A stretch of 64,000 bases of DNA from Microseira sp041929235. GTDB taxonomy: Bacteria > Cyanobacteriota > Cyanobacteriia > Cyanobacteriales > Aerosakkonemataceae. The position numbers were made by a program, and so were the translations under genes. The notes under the pieces were generated by a model. The model was not told the DNA's origin. It did not search any database and was given only the letters and a program-made list of their open reading frames with translations. The stretch covers positions 1-64,000 of the forward strand of contig NZ_JBHFNP010000045.1 in assembly GCF_041929235.1 (NCBI RefSeq), written 5' to 3'. This document shows, piece after piece, positions 34,033 to 42,613 of this stretch (positions are counted from its first letter, which is position 1; every line of letters starts with the position of its first letter).

Positions 34033-35136
34033 TTAATAGTAAACCTCGCGTTTGCTCCTACTCTTATTGCGCCTGTATTTGTGAATCTTCAAAGTCACTG
34101 CGCCGCCAACACCTAGCACTACCAAACCCAGTTCATTTGCTGGTTCTGGAACAGGTTTTGCGACGCTAACTACAGTTACATTCGGGTCAGTTGTATCACC
34201 TGTAAAATACACGTAATTAAAAGCATCTTTGTCGTCAAGAATACTCGCGCGTAAAAACAAACCGCTCCAACGAGCTACAGTTTCTACTGCTACATCTTGT
34301 GCAATGGTGGGAGCGTTGCTGTCAGGTACTAGACCTGGAGGATTGTTGCTATTTGTAATCCCATAATGGTTAGCACCTGGAATACTAACCAACGCTTTGG
34401 GAGGGGTTTGAATGTTGTCGTAAGTTATTTGCGCTCTCAAAGGAAGAGCAATACTATCTAGATTTCCCTGCAACAGCGCAGTGGGAATTCCAGAATTATT
34501 GATGGGGATGAATTCTTGAGTAAGTTGGTTGCGTAAATTTGCACCAAAAAACGCACCTGCGACAAGTTCTTTCGGTCTGCTAAATGAACCATCACATATA
34601 AAAGGAAGGCAGATATTTGCAATAGCAGACAGCCCAACAGCGCCTCCGGCGGAATGACCGAGCAAACCTAGTTTTTCTGTATTGACAATGCCAGCAACAG
34701 GTGAAACTGGATTCGAGTTTTCTATCTTTATTTGTGCCATAACAGCGTCAATTTGTGATATTTGAGGGAACAGCGCTGTATTTCCAAATACTGGTTGTAG
34801 GGGCGGAGGCAAAGTCCTGAGACTGTTGGGTACAACTACCACAAATCCATAGCGAGCTACGATGTTAGCAAAATTAGAGTAATCTGATTTATCTACATTT
34901 AAGCCTTGCAACAACAAAGCAACAGGAAATGAGTAATTACCAGTTTGTCGGTTAGGTGGGTTGGGAAAGTAAATATCAGCTATATCGTTATTTGCAGAAA
35001 TAGTAGTGGTGTAGCTCGCAACATCTTCAAATATAGGAGAAGGATTAAATGTTGCAGCACCCGCTTTTTTGTCTGGACTTAACAACAGCAACGATGCACT
35101 TGTGAAAACTATTGATAAAGCTTTGATATTAGTCAC
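34033..35136 (-). CDS. Secreted alpha/beta hydrolase with PEP-CTERM sorting signal
   Basis: A 367-residue protein. An N-terminal signal peptide (IKALSIVFTSASLLLLSP, then KKAGAA) is followed by an alpha/beta hydrolase domain with the nucleophile elbow GHSAGG (about residue 162) and a candidate catalytic His in PGANHYGI. The C-terminus reads VPEPANELGLVVLGVGGAV then an arginine/lysine-rich tail, the PEP-CTERM pattern for exosortase-dependent anchoring. The domain resembles chlorophyllase or dienelactone-hydrolase-like enzymes; the substrate is unknown. A promoter region of about 240 AT-rich bases precedes it. Confidence 0.82.
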   Translation of the reverse strand: MTNIKALSIVFTSASLLLLSPDKKAGAATFNPSPIFEDVASYTTTISANNDIADIYFPNPPNRQTGNYSFPVALLLQGLNVDKSDYSNFANIVARYGFVVVVPNSLRTLPPPLQPVFGNTALFPQISQIDAVMAQIKIENSNPVSPVAGIVNTEKLGLLGHSAGGAVGLSAIANICLPFICDGSFSRPKELVAGAFFGANLRNQLTQEFIPINNSGIPTALLQGNLDSIALPLRAQITYDNIQTPPKALVSIPGANHYGITNSNNPPGLVPDSNAPTIAQDVAVETVARWSGLFLRASILDDKDAFNYVYFTGDTTDPNVTVVSVAKPVPEPANELGLVVLGVGGAVTLKIHKYRRNKSRSKREVYY

Positions 35137-35437
35137 AAAAAACCTCCCGATATAGTTAACCTTTTAGTTATGCTTTATTGTAAACTAATAATTATCTGTT
35201 TTGAGCATGAATAGCAAGTAATTCCGCGCAATCTTCATCCAAAAAATACAAATTAAAATACCTAAATACAATTTATAAAAATACAGATTTGTGTTCTAGT
35301 TTGACCGAGGATTAGGTTAACATTTTTTAACTATATTTTAGTTTTAAATAATACAAATTTAAGATAAAGTTTTAGTGTTTATACGCACTGAGGGCGAAGC
35401 CAACTTTTTTGTAACGATTCAGGTGGAGGCGGGCAGT
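35137..35437. other. AT-rich divergent intergenic region
   Basis: This gap separates the divergent PEP-CTERM hydrolase and DUF924 genes. It is very AT-rich and should contain both promoters. No repeat, hairpin or small gene was identified. Confidence 0.35.
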
Positions 35438-36013
35438 ATGTCACAATTTCAAGAAATCCTAAATTTTTGGTTTGGTCACCCCGACGAGTCTAGCTACGGC
35501 AAACCTCGCCAGTTTTGGTTCGCGTCAGATCCAGAATTCGATATTACAGTGCGATCGCAATTTCAAACAGACTACGAATTAGCCGCATCAGGCAAACTGG
35601 ATGAATGGAAAAATTCACCTCAAACTTGTCTGGCGTTGATAATTTTGCTAGATCAATTTCCCAGAAACATATTTCGCGGTACACCGAAAGCATTCGCCAC
35701 CGACTCCCAAGCACTCTCAGTAGCAAACCACGCTGTTAATAATCGTTTTGAACGCGAATTATTACCCGTACAGCGATGGTTTATTTACTTACCTTTTGAA
35801 CATAGCGAAAATCTTGCCGCTCAACATCAAGCAGTCGAGTTATGTAATGGGTTAAACGAATATCCTGATTGTGCAGGCGCGCTTGACTACGCCATTCGAC
35901 ACCTAAAAATTATCGAACGATTCGGACGCTTTCCCCATCGCAATCAAATTTTAGGCCGCGAAACGACGCCAGAAGAAGCGGAATTTCTGAAACAACCAAA
36001 TTCATCATTTTAA
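35438..36013 (+). CDS. DUF924 family protein
   Basis: A 191-residue DUF924 protein: ILNFWFGHPDESSYGKPRQF, WFASDPEFDITVRSQFQTDY, LALIILLDQFPRNIFRGT and YLPFEHSENLAAQHQAVEL are diagnostic. The family adopts a TPR-like all-helical fold; its biochemical role is not known. I begin at the ATG of MSQFQEIL, where the family similarity starts, although the open frame extends 21 codons upstream; GGAGGCGG lies about ten bases before this ATG. It is followed by heptamer repeats and a MITE. Confidence 0.88.
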   Translation: MSQFQEILNFWFGHPDESSYGKPRQFWFASDPEFDITVRSQFQTDYELAASGKLDEWKNSPQTCLALIILLDQFPRNIFRGTPKAFATDSQALSVANHAVNNRFERELLPVQRWFIYLPFEHSENLAAQHQAVELCNGLNEYPDCAGALDYAIRHLKIIERFGRFPHRNQILGRETTPEEAEFLKQPNSSF

Positions 36014-36015
36014 TG

Positions 36016-36050
36016 GGGAATTGCTAATTGCTAATTGCTAATTGCTAATA
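36016..36050. repeat. Heptamer repeat array (TTGCTAA)
   Basis: Four or five direct copies of the 8/7-base unit TTGCTAAT immediately follow the DUF924 stop. It is the same family as the arrays at 17.3, 22.4 and 60.7 kb. Confidence 0.8.
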
Positions 36051-36130
36051 GATCGCTACAAAAACTATTGTGAGGTGGGCATCTTGCCTGCCCTAGACTC
36101 TAGTTTTTTGAAGAGTTATAATAAGTGAAA

Positions 36131-36222
36131 CAGGACTTACGCAAAGTTTCCATATGTAGGGTGCGTTAGCGACAGCGTAACGCACCGTCACCACCATATA
36201 TAGAGTTGCTGCGTAAGTCCTG
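36131..36222. mobile_element. MITE-A copy 2 with 5-bp target duplication TGAAA
   Basis: A 92-base element with CAGGACTTACGCA at the left and its exact reverse complement at the right, flanked by TGAAA on both sides (36126-36130, 36223-36227). The inner hairpin pairs GGTGCGTTA with TAACGCACC. It is the uninterrupted version of the element at 44516-44917. Confidence 0.92.
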
Positions 36223-36282
36223 TGAAATAATCTCTATTAACTTCTAATCTTGGCGTTCTTGGCTTCTTGGCGGTTTAATCTT

Positions 36283-37332
36283 ATGGCAACACAAACAATT
36301 AAAGAACTACCAATCCCATCTCACTTTGACTCCAGTAAAGTTGGAGAAGTTTGGCGAGTTAATTACCAACACCTAGCCTCAGAAGCCAAAACCTGGGCAA
36401 AACAGCATAATATTCAACCCGCAGCTAAAGACAAAACCCGCATTTGTTTATTAGCAATTGACGTTCAGAACACCTTTTGCATTCCCGAATTTGAATTATT
36501 TGTTGGAGGTCGTTCGGGTACGGGTGCCGTCGATGACAACGTGCGACTGTGCGAATTTATCTATCGCAACTTAGGGGCAATCACAACCATTGCACCCACA
36601 ATGGACACCCACACCGCCGCGCAAATTTTCCATCCCCTATTCTGGGTAAACAATGCTGGCGAACATCCTAAACCAACAACTAGCATTACTTTAGATGACG
36701 TGCAAAAAGGCATTTGGCAAGTTAATCCAGATATTGCTTACAGCATTGCCAATGGCGACTACAACTTATTGCAAAAACATGCCTTGCACTACGTCCAAAA
36801 ATTGAGCGATGAAGGCAAATATCCTTTAACCGTTTGGCCTTATCATTCTATGTTGGGCGGGATTGGTCACGCTTTAGTTTCTGCTGTGGAAGAAGCGATA
36901 TTTTTCCATAACATAGCTAGGAACAGTCAAACGCTGTTTGAAATTAAAGGTAACAATCCCCTAACTGAAAATTACTCTGTCCTGCGTCCCGAAGTTTTAG
37001 ATAGTTACGACGGGAGTCTTATTGCTCAGAAAAATGCATCTTTTATGCAAAAATTGCTGGAATTTGACAAAGTAATTATTGCGGGACAAGCTAAAAGTCA
37101 CTGCGTCGCTTGGACAATAGACGATTTGCTGACGGAAATTATGGCAAAAGATGCGAATCTGGCTAAAAAAATCTATCTGTTGGAAGATTGCACATCGCCA
37201 GTTGTAGTTCCAGGGATAATTGATTTTAGCGAACAAGCGGATGCCGCTTTTCAACGCTTTGCTGATGCTGGGATGCACGTTGTAAAATCAACTCAGGCAA
37301 TTGATACTTGGTTATCGCCCGCAAGGTTATAG
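36283..37332 (+). CDS. Isochorismatase/nicotinamidase-fold cysteine hydrolase
   Basis: A 349-residue protein. LLAIDVQNTFC holds the catalytic Asp, and AGQAKSHCVAWT the nucleophilic Cys, as in nicotinamidases; THTAAQIFHP may supply metal-binding histidines. It is longer than a standard nicotinamidase (about 210 residues), with an N-terminal extension and a middle insertion (DEGKYPLTVWPYHSMLGGIG). The substrate cannot be told. I use the ATG of MATQTIKELP as start, because the eleven codons before it match repeat-like sequence (GGCGTTCTTGGCTTCTTGGC). It ends just before the repeat at 37333. Confidence 0.85.
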   Translation: MATQTIKELPIPSHFDSSKVGEVWRVNYQHLASEAKTWAKQHNIQPAAKDKTRICLLAIDVQNTFCIPEFELFVGGRSGTGAVDDNVRLCEFIYRNLGAITTIAPTMDTHTAAQIFHPLFWVNNAGEHPKPTTSITLDDVQKGIWQVNPDIAYSIANGDYNLLQKHALHYVQKLSDEGKYPLTVWPYHSMLGGIGHALVSAVEEAIFFHNIARNSQTLFEIKGNNPLTENYSVLRPEVLDSYDGSLIAQKNASFMQKLLEFDKVIIAGQAKSHCVAWTIDDLLTEIMAKDANLAKKIYLLEDCTSPVVVPGIIDFSEQADAAFQRFADAGMHVVKSTQAIDTWLSPARL

Positions 37333-37455
37333 CCCGCCAGGAAATAAATTTCCTTGCTAATAGCTAAAGTCCATTAAAATGGACTGATGCTTGCTTTTTT
37401 CCAGTCCTCTTTAGAGGACTTTTGCTATTACCCCGGAAATTAATTTCCGGGCGGG
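37333..37455. repeat. CCCGCCAGGAAATAAATTT element, copy 3
   Basis: The element has near-perfect terminal inverted repeats (CCCGCCAGGAAATAAATTTC and the reverse complement GAAATTAATTTCCGGGCGGG). Internal arms AGTCC and GGACT resemble copies 1 and 2 at 25.3-25.6 kb. It lies between convergent genes and may terminate both. Confidence 0.78.
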
Positions 37456-37475
37456 GCAGTGGAAAAATGCAAGAT

Positions 37476-38891
37476 CTAATTTGGCGCTAAAGGTAGTGTA
37501 AACCAGAAAGTTGATCCGGCGTTAGGACTGCTAATTACGCCTATTTTGCCGCCGTGAGCGGTAATAATTTGCTTGCATAAATACAATCCTAAACCTAAAC
37601 CTGGCATATAGCGAGCGCGATCGCCTTTAGCGTACAGTTCAAATAACCGCTGGGATTGTGCGCGTGAAATGCCAATTCCGTTATCGGCGACGGTGCAACG
37701 AATCATTTTAGGGTTACGCGCTTGCTTTCTGTTCTGATTTTCCTCGACTATTTCTGCATCCAAGGTTAAAGTAATTCCATGGGGATTGTGCTTCATCGCG
37801 TTAGAAATTAAGTTGGTAAACGCGCGCCACAATTGAGTCGCATCGCCGTTAATTAAAGGCAAATCCGCACCGATTCGATTGTGTAAAATTACCTGATTTT
37901 TATTTAAAACGGGTGCCAAATCTGACAAGACAGCTTCTACCAGCTTGTCTAATTGGAGTGGTTCGCAGTTGAGGGTAATTCCTTGCACCTCGGTAGCATG
38001 AGCTTCGAGTAAAGAATTGATTAAATTCATCTGGCGATCGCTTCCCTGCAATAATCGTTCCAGCACCGATCGCTCGACCACCAATTTTTGATCTGGTTTC
38101 TTTAAAAGACTTTGCAAAACAATTGAAGTACCAATGACGGGACTTCGCAAATCGTGGGAAACCGAATGCAAAAACACTCGCAATCCCCGCCGAGATTCAA
38201 ATTCAGCGCGTTGCAGTTTTTCGTACATATACACTGCCAAATCGCAGATCAGGCAAACCCAAAATAGATTTAGAATCCCGCCAATCGCGTACAAATCGTA
38301 AATCGAACGCTCGCCGATTTTAGTTACTCCCAAAAGCGGATAAATACAGGCATAGTAAGCGATCGGTACTAGCTGGGATAACAAATGCAATCGCCAACAA
38401 ACGGGGATTAAAATTGCCTGTCCTAAAAACTCCAAAGTCCAGTGGGGAGGTAACGGAATATTAAAGAATGTAGCGACGATATGATCGCCTAGTGTCATCG
38501 ACCAAGAAATACCAAGGAAAAGCAATCCTAAATTGCGTTGTCCCCATTTGGTTTTTTGCAAAAACAGGAAACTAACTAATAAAATTACAAAGACTAAGCT
38601 ATGGACGGTGACAACGCTTCTGAATCGATCCGCGAGGGTTGGATCTTTATAGAGTTTGACGATATCTTTATTGAATTGGGTAGAATTGATAAAAAATACA
38701 TAGATAGTGCTGGCTGAAGAAGTCAAAAAATAAAGGATGATAATCCATAAGGAAAGGTGCAAGCGATCGCGCATAAATCCCTGTCGCCATTCCTGATAGT
38801 CTGCGGACTCAGCAGGATGAAACAACCGTCGCACCAAAGCAACTGCTTTGCTAACAATAGATAAATCGAATCCCCTGGTTTTTGCGTCCAT
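37476..38891 (-). CDS. Membrane-bound sensor histidine kinase
   Basis: A 471-residue kinase. Residues about 45-220 contain six or so hydrophobic segments without a large extracellular loop, so sensing is probably within or near the membrane. The phospho-acceptor H-box is HSVSHDLRSPVIG with His246. The ATPase domain has NLISNAMKHN (N box), DNGIGIS (G1) and GLGLGLYLCKQI (G2). The kinase is orphan: there is no response regulator next door. The leftward stop lies close to the repeat at 37333-37455. Confidence 0.9.
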   Translation of the reverse strand: MDAKTRGFDLSIVSKAVALVRRLFHPAESADYQEWRQGFMRDRLHLSLWIIILYFLTSSASTIYVFFINSTQFNKDIVKLYKDPTLADRFRSVVTVHSLVFVILLVSFLFLQKTKWGQRNLGLLFLGISWSMTLGDHIVATFFNIPLPPHWTLEFLGQAILIPVCWRLHLLSQLVPIAYYACIYPLLGVTKIGERSIYDLYAIGGILNLFWVCLICDLAVYMYEKLQRAEFESRRGLRVFLHSVSHDLRSPVIGTSIVLQSLLKKPDQKLVVERSVLERLLQGSDRQMNLINSLLEAHATEVQGITLNCEPLQLDKLVEAVLSDLAPVLNKNQVILHNRIGADLPLINGDATQLWRAFTNLISNAMKHNPHGITLTLDAEIVEENQNRKQARNPKMIRCTVADNGIGISRAQSQRLFELYAKGDRARYMPGLGLGLYLCKQIITAHGGKIGVISSPNAGSTFWFTLPLAPN

Positions 38892-39103
38892 AGCTGCTGC
38901 CGAGCTTCTTATTGCGCTTAAGGTATAGTTTCGAGTTTACCCTTGTCATCCTCTTCACTGCCAAAGCTGCCGGAGATGATATTGGTAAGTTTAGTGGTAT
39001 AATTACTGCCAAACAAATCAGGCGCCGGATGCGGTGTGTCTAGCACCACATCACGACGACTTCCAACCCCTAACGTAGGAGCCGTATAGGAGCGGCATTG
39101 TAT
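38892..39103. other. Divergent promoter gap between kinase and small gene
   Basis: No gene is seen here. The gap carries the promoters of the minus-strand kinase and the plus-strand 104-residue gene. An AGGAGC at about 39079-39094 is too far from the ATG to be certain as an RBS. Confidence 0.3.
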
Positions 39104-39415
39104 ATGGTATCTAATTCTGATGAATCGCGGTCTCGCGATCGCGAAAATTTACCTTTGGAAAGTGCGATCGCTCTCCAATGCTTTTCTGATAATCTGGCAC
39201 ACATTACGGAATGTCTGCAAACCCTGCGAGAATTGCACCAGCTGGTCAGAAGCTGTTCCGACTTTTTGATTGAGGACGGTTCGATCTACAATTTGTCCAG
39301 TCGTCACATTTACCTGTTGTTAGATATGTACATCTCTAATTCGGAAATGTACTGGGACGAAATCCGAGGCTCAGTTGTGCGATTGCAAAGGACTGTAGAA
39401 CAATCTGGCAGCTAA
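39104..39415 (+). CDS. Small conserved hypothetical protein
   Basis: A 103-residue protein (ESAIALQCFSDNLAHITECL, LHQLVRSCSDFLIEDGSIYN, YLLLDMYISNSEMYWDEIRG) with predicted helices, three cysteines and no signal peptide. I do not recognise the family. Two HIP1-like GCGATCGC octamers near the 5' end show that it has the host's base usage. Divergent from the histidine kinase, it could be related to it, but nothing in the sequence supports a role. Confidence 0.62.
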   Translation: MVSNSDESRSRDRENLPLESAIALQCFSDNLAHITECLQTLRELHQLVRSCSDFLIEDGSIYNLSSRHIYLLLDMYISNSEMYWDEIRGSVVRLQRTVEQSGS

Positions 39416-39467
39416 AGAGGTCATTCAATTGGGTGAACTTCAATAGCAGAAACCCGGTTTCTTAGAT

Positions 39468-39624
39468 AATACCTTCGCCAATTTTCTGAAACGCCCACAC
39501 GCTAAAGCATGTGGCTACACAAACAAAGCCGTAGCTTAGCAGGCTAAAATTCTTACAGGCTGCGTAGGCAGCCAAAGTTTCTATAGCGACACCCTTAAGG
39601 GTGTCGGATTTTGGCGAAGGTATT
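39468..39624. mobile_element. Repeat-C element with 14-bp terminal inverted repeats
   Basis: AATACCTTCGCCAA at 39468-39481 is exactly mirrored by TTGGCGAAGGTATT at 39611-39624. Inside are hairpins AGCATGTGGCTACACAAAC, CAGGCTGCGTAGGCAGCC and CGACACCCTTAAGGGTGTCG. A close copy at 44440-44985 is split by another element. No clear target duplication was seen here. Confidence 0.78.
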
Positions 39625-39688
39625 GTTAGAGAAGCCAGGTTTGTAAAGCATTTTCATAGCTAGATACCTTTGATTTCTATGCATCCCT

Positions 39689-39817
39689 TTAATCATTGCG
39701 TTCGACCGAACCATCGGCATAAAGTTTGAGTGCAACAAGCTCTTCTTTCCCCTCATTGTTGACCTTGGTGTAGACAATCTTAATAAGTGGAGAACCTTTT
39801 TTGTTGTAGCAGCACAT
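39689..39817 (-). CDS. Possible small protein of 42 residues
   Basis: An ATG at 39817 opens a short frame with good coding character: MCCYNKKGSPLIKIVYTKVN, then KEELVALKLYADGSVERND. The pattern of alternating charged and hydrophobic residues looks like two or three beta strands. It lies between repeat C and the PemK-type toxin, upstream of neither. A weak GGTGGTG precedes the ATG. It could be a small gene or the end of a decayed one. Confidence 0.4.
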   Translation of the reverse strand: MCCYNKKGSPLIKIVYTKVNNEGKEELVALKLYADGSVERND

Positions 39818-39958
39818 CTTTAACACCACCTTGCTGGAGAATCTAGCTTGCTTAACTTCCTTCTCCTATTTATTACTACCTCTGGCGCAAGGGGACTTAT
39901 GCAGCTAGATGCCTGACTTCACAAGAGAAGTCGGGCATTTGGGTGTGCGAGCGCTACA

Positions 39959-40300
39959 TCACTCAGTTAGCAGCTTGCACAATTTTTCAGCAATTTGCGC
40001 TTGTGTTTCCGATGACAAAACACCTAGCTCGCGCACAATGATTGATTTACGAACTGTCATTAGGTGATCCAACCTGAGCGTAGATGGTTTATGCAACCCA
40101 CTGGCAGCAAAGTCAGGATGATTGGTATCTAATACAACGTCGGTTTCTAGCAAATTAGCGGGTATTTGACTGGTGATGAAAGCAAGAATAACATGACCGT
40201 GCTTTCCTACAGGATTGGTCAGACAGACAGCAGGACGCACCTTGGTAGCCGATAAATCATCAAACGGGAAAGGCACCAGAACAACTTTACCCTTAGTCAT
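39959..40300 (-). CDS. PemK/MazF-family toxin (mRNA interferase fold)
   Basis: A 113-residue protein beginning MTKGKVVLVPFPFDDLSATK and VRPAVCLTNP, the PemK/MazF pattern with the conserved beta barrel and RPA motif. MazF-type toxins cleave mRNA at short sequences. The typical partner, a small AbrB- or RHH-type antitoxin directly upstream, is absent. Instead its ATG overlaps the end of the Z1 gene by eight bases (ATGACTAA), so it is translationally coupled to a helicase-like ATPase. This suggests that it is the effector of a three-gene system, unless it is a toxin whose antitoxin was lost. Five codons upstream an alternative ATG exists within the Z1 gene. Confidence 0.82.
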   Translation of the reverse strand: MTKGKVVLVPFPFDDLSATKVRPAVCLTNPVGKHGHVILAFITSQIPANLLETDVVLDTNHPDFAASGLHKPSTLRLDHLMTVRKSIIVRELGVLSSETQAQIAEKLCKLLTE

Positions 40301-42611
40301 TGAATGGCTTCCCATCAGCTAATGTGTAAATGTCTTCTTCTGGGTCTTTCAGGAAATCAAAAACCGGATTATTTGAAGCTGCTTTAAGCCATTCACGTTC
40401 GTCCATCTCTGCTGAATCATCCCATTCCAGTTCATCCTCTATATCTTCATATTCCTCCGAGTAATTGAACATGAAGACAAACTTGCTTTTAGGTAAAATT
40501 AGCGTTGGCAGATAAAGTGGTTGATCGTCCCATTTATTTGGATCTTTTTTACCTTTTTCATACATAACAACAAGTGTTGGGACATCTGGGTATTTTTGTT
40601 TAGGCTTACTGACCCATTTATTTTGAGCAAAACCGGAACCCAGCCAAGGTCTAGTCGTTTGATTAGACAAATCTAGTCCATCCCCTTTTCGCCCTCGACG
40701 AACATTGAGTCTTCCTCTATCTATACCTTCTTGTTTCATACTCCTGAGTGCTTCTTTAACTCGTTTATCCTCCCACAAATAGCCAGGACAACGACCACTC
40801 GGCATGTGTTCAAGAATCTGGATTAGAAAGTCAATATCTACCTCGTAGTATTCATCATCACCTTCATATTTAGCTAAAAGCTGATTGAGAGCTTCTGTGT
40901 GCTGACTCACATCTGTTTTTTTCCAAAGTGGATCGCGAGGGAAAATAGCCGAGCCAGGAGTGAAAGCATTAATTTCTGCTGGATTCAAAACATTAGAACG
41001 GGTTGGTTTGAGTTGTTTACCAACCCATACAGGTTTCAGCTTAATTTGACTGGGATCGTCACCAATGGCTTGGCGCATACCCTCATCAGCCTCATGAATA
41101 GCTCTGAAATCCTCTAATATGTGCTGAGGTAAGAAGAGGCGTGTTACATCTTTTAATGATTGGCGATAACCATACATTCTTGCGTGCTGATGCACAGTAT
41201 CCATAACTTTTTGTTTGGCATCGCGTGCATAGTAAGTTACCATCAACCCCTCAATAGTTACACCACGCCCAAGCCTATTGCCCCCAATCAGTATATTCAT
41301 TCCTGGGCTATAATGTGGTTCCTTATCTGGATTGTTGGCATTGATGACTTTGGGTATAGCTCTCCGTAATTTATGTTTTAGATCTTCAATGAGCTTATCG
41401 AGGGGTGGTAAATTCGGTGCTGTTTTGCTTAACTCATCATATGCTTCTTTCAGCCACTTCAATGCCTGATCTTGCTTTGTTGCTGATGATTGGCCTCGAA
41501 GAGCTTTATCAAGTTCTCTAACAAAGCCACTAATTATTTTTTCTAAATTTTCGTGGTTTCCTTTTTTGTAGCAGATGTGAGCCAGGAAAGAATAGATAGC
41601 ATCCTCATCTGCTCCTGACTGCATCTTGTAAATTGAACCTAAGAAGAAACAACACAGAGCTAGTCTAAGACCATCAGGAATATTCCAATTATCGCCAGGG
41701 TTGATCTTTCCCTCTTGTTTTTTCAACTGTTTGACTTCTTCAGAACTGACTATTTGGCAGTAGTAGCTATTTCCCTCAAAGAATAAATCACCTCCCATAT
41801 AACTATCACCTGCTTCAGGAAGAGCAGCGCAGAAAACTGGCTTGCATGGGTGGTCAAGATTTTGCAGTAGCAGGCTTTGAGGAGTCGCTGTAATTTGTAT
41901 GTAAATATGATTACCTACCTCTTTCCGCATTTGACCTATTCTTTCAAAAATACCACTATCTGGAACTGTATCTTTGCCGTTTTTTGCTTGCTTTGCCTCG
42001 TTGGTGTTCAGGCTAGCATTGTCAGCTTCATCATCAAATATTAGAGTAGGTACTTTATTTGCATTAGCATACTTGAGAACCTGAATTAAGTTATCTAGGT
42101 GGCGTACATTCTTTGTTGAAACCAGAACCACTCCAGTATCTTGGAGATAAGGAAGTAATTTACTTTCAGCAAAATCTTGTGGGTCTTTTCTCCATTGTTC
42201 CCAATCAAAGACAACTGGGCCACCGTCAAGCTGATTGAATCGCTCGAATGTTTGTTTTCCGAGCCAAGTATTGTCAGAAGTTAACACAATAAAGCATCGA
42301 AATCCATTTTCTTGAGCAACTGCAAGCGTAGCAATAGTAGTATTAGTTTTACCACTCTGAACTCTGCCATAGATTAGACCCGTAGTGCCATTCGGAATTT
42401 TGCCCTTGTAAGGTTGACTGACAATACCTGTCCCTGTTTCACCAACATCACCATAACCGAATGTTTGGGAATAAACATCGACGCAATTTTGGACAATTTC
42501 AACAGCTGTTTGCTTTAACTGCTCAGCCGCTTTATTTCCAATTTTATTTTTCAGTCTCTTAATAAGCTGGCTAATGCAATATCCATCACTTTTAATAGGA
42601 GTTTTATTCAT
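40293..42611 (-). CDS. Z1-domain superfamily-2-like ATPase
   Basis: A 772-residue protein with the Z1 architecture. The P-loop is GRVQSGKTNTT (about 82-92), the DEAD-like box is LIFDDEADNA, motif III is QITATPQ, and a motif V/VI-like stretch reads GGNRLGRGVTIEGL with HQHARMYGYR. Z1 proteins are known from restriction-modification-like operons with MORC/MutL-type ATPases, DUF4420 nucleases and methyltransferases. None of those partners is present here. It starts two bases after a 156-residue unknown gene and overlaps a PemK toxin at its end, so the three form one operon. The likely role is nucleic-acid translocation or sensing in defence. Confidence 0.88.
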   Translation of the reverse strand: MNKTPIKSDGYCISQLIKRLKNKIGNKAAEQLKQTAVEIVQNCVDVYSQTFGYGDVGETGTGIVSQPYKGKIPNGTTGLIYGRVQSGKTNTTIATLAVAQENGFRCFIVLTSDNTWLGKQTFERFNQLDGGPVVFDWEQWRKDPQDFAESKLLPYLQDTGVVLVSTKNVRHLDNLIQVLKYANANKVPTLIFDDEADNASLNTNEAKQAKNGKDTVPDSGIFERIGQMRKEVGNHIYIQITATPQSLLLQNLDHPCKPVFCAALPEAGDSYMGGDLFFEGNSYYCQIVSSEEVKQLKKQEGKINPGDNWNIPDGLRLALCCFFLGSIYKMQSGADEDAIYSFLAHICYKKGNHENLEKIISGFVRELDKALRGQSSATKQDQALKWLKEAYDELSKTAPNLPPLDKLIEDLKHKLRRAIPKVINANNPDKEPHYSPGMNILIGGNRLGRGVTIEGLMVTYYARDAKQKVMDTVHQHARMYGYRQSLKDVTRLFLPQHILEDFRAIHEADEGMRQAIGDDPSQIKLKPVWVGKQLKPTRSNVLNPAEINAFTPGSAIFPRDPLWKKTDVSQHTEALNQLLAKYEGDDEYYEVDIDFLIQILEHMPSGRCPGYLWEDKRVKEALRSMKQEGIDRGRLNVRRGRKGDGLDLSNQTTRPWLGSGFAQNKWVSKPKQKYPDVPTLVVMYEKGKKDPNKWDDQPLYLPTLILPKSKFVFMFNYSEEYEDIEDELEWDDSAEMDEREWLKAASNNPVFDFLKDPEEDIYTLADGKPFND

Positions 42612-42613
42612 AG

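Noticed and set aside
39595..39777. Minus-strand open frame of 60 codons over repeat C and the small-gene region
   Set aside because: It crosses the end of an inverted-repeat element and overlaps the better frame at 39689-39817.
39959..40300. A standard MazEF/PemIK toxin-antitoxin pair
   Set aside because: No small antitoxin gene lies upstream; the toxin ATG instead overlaps the Z1 gene.
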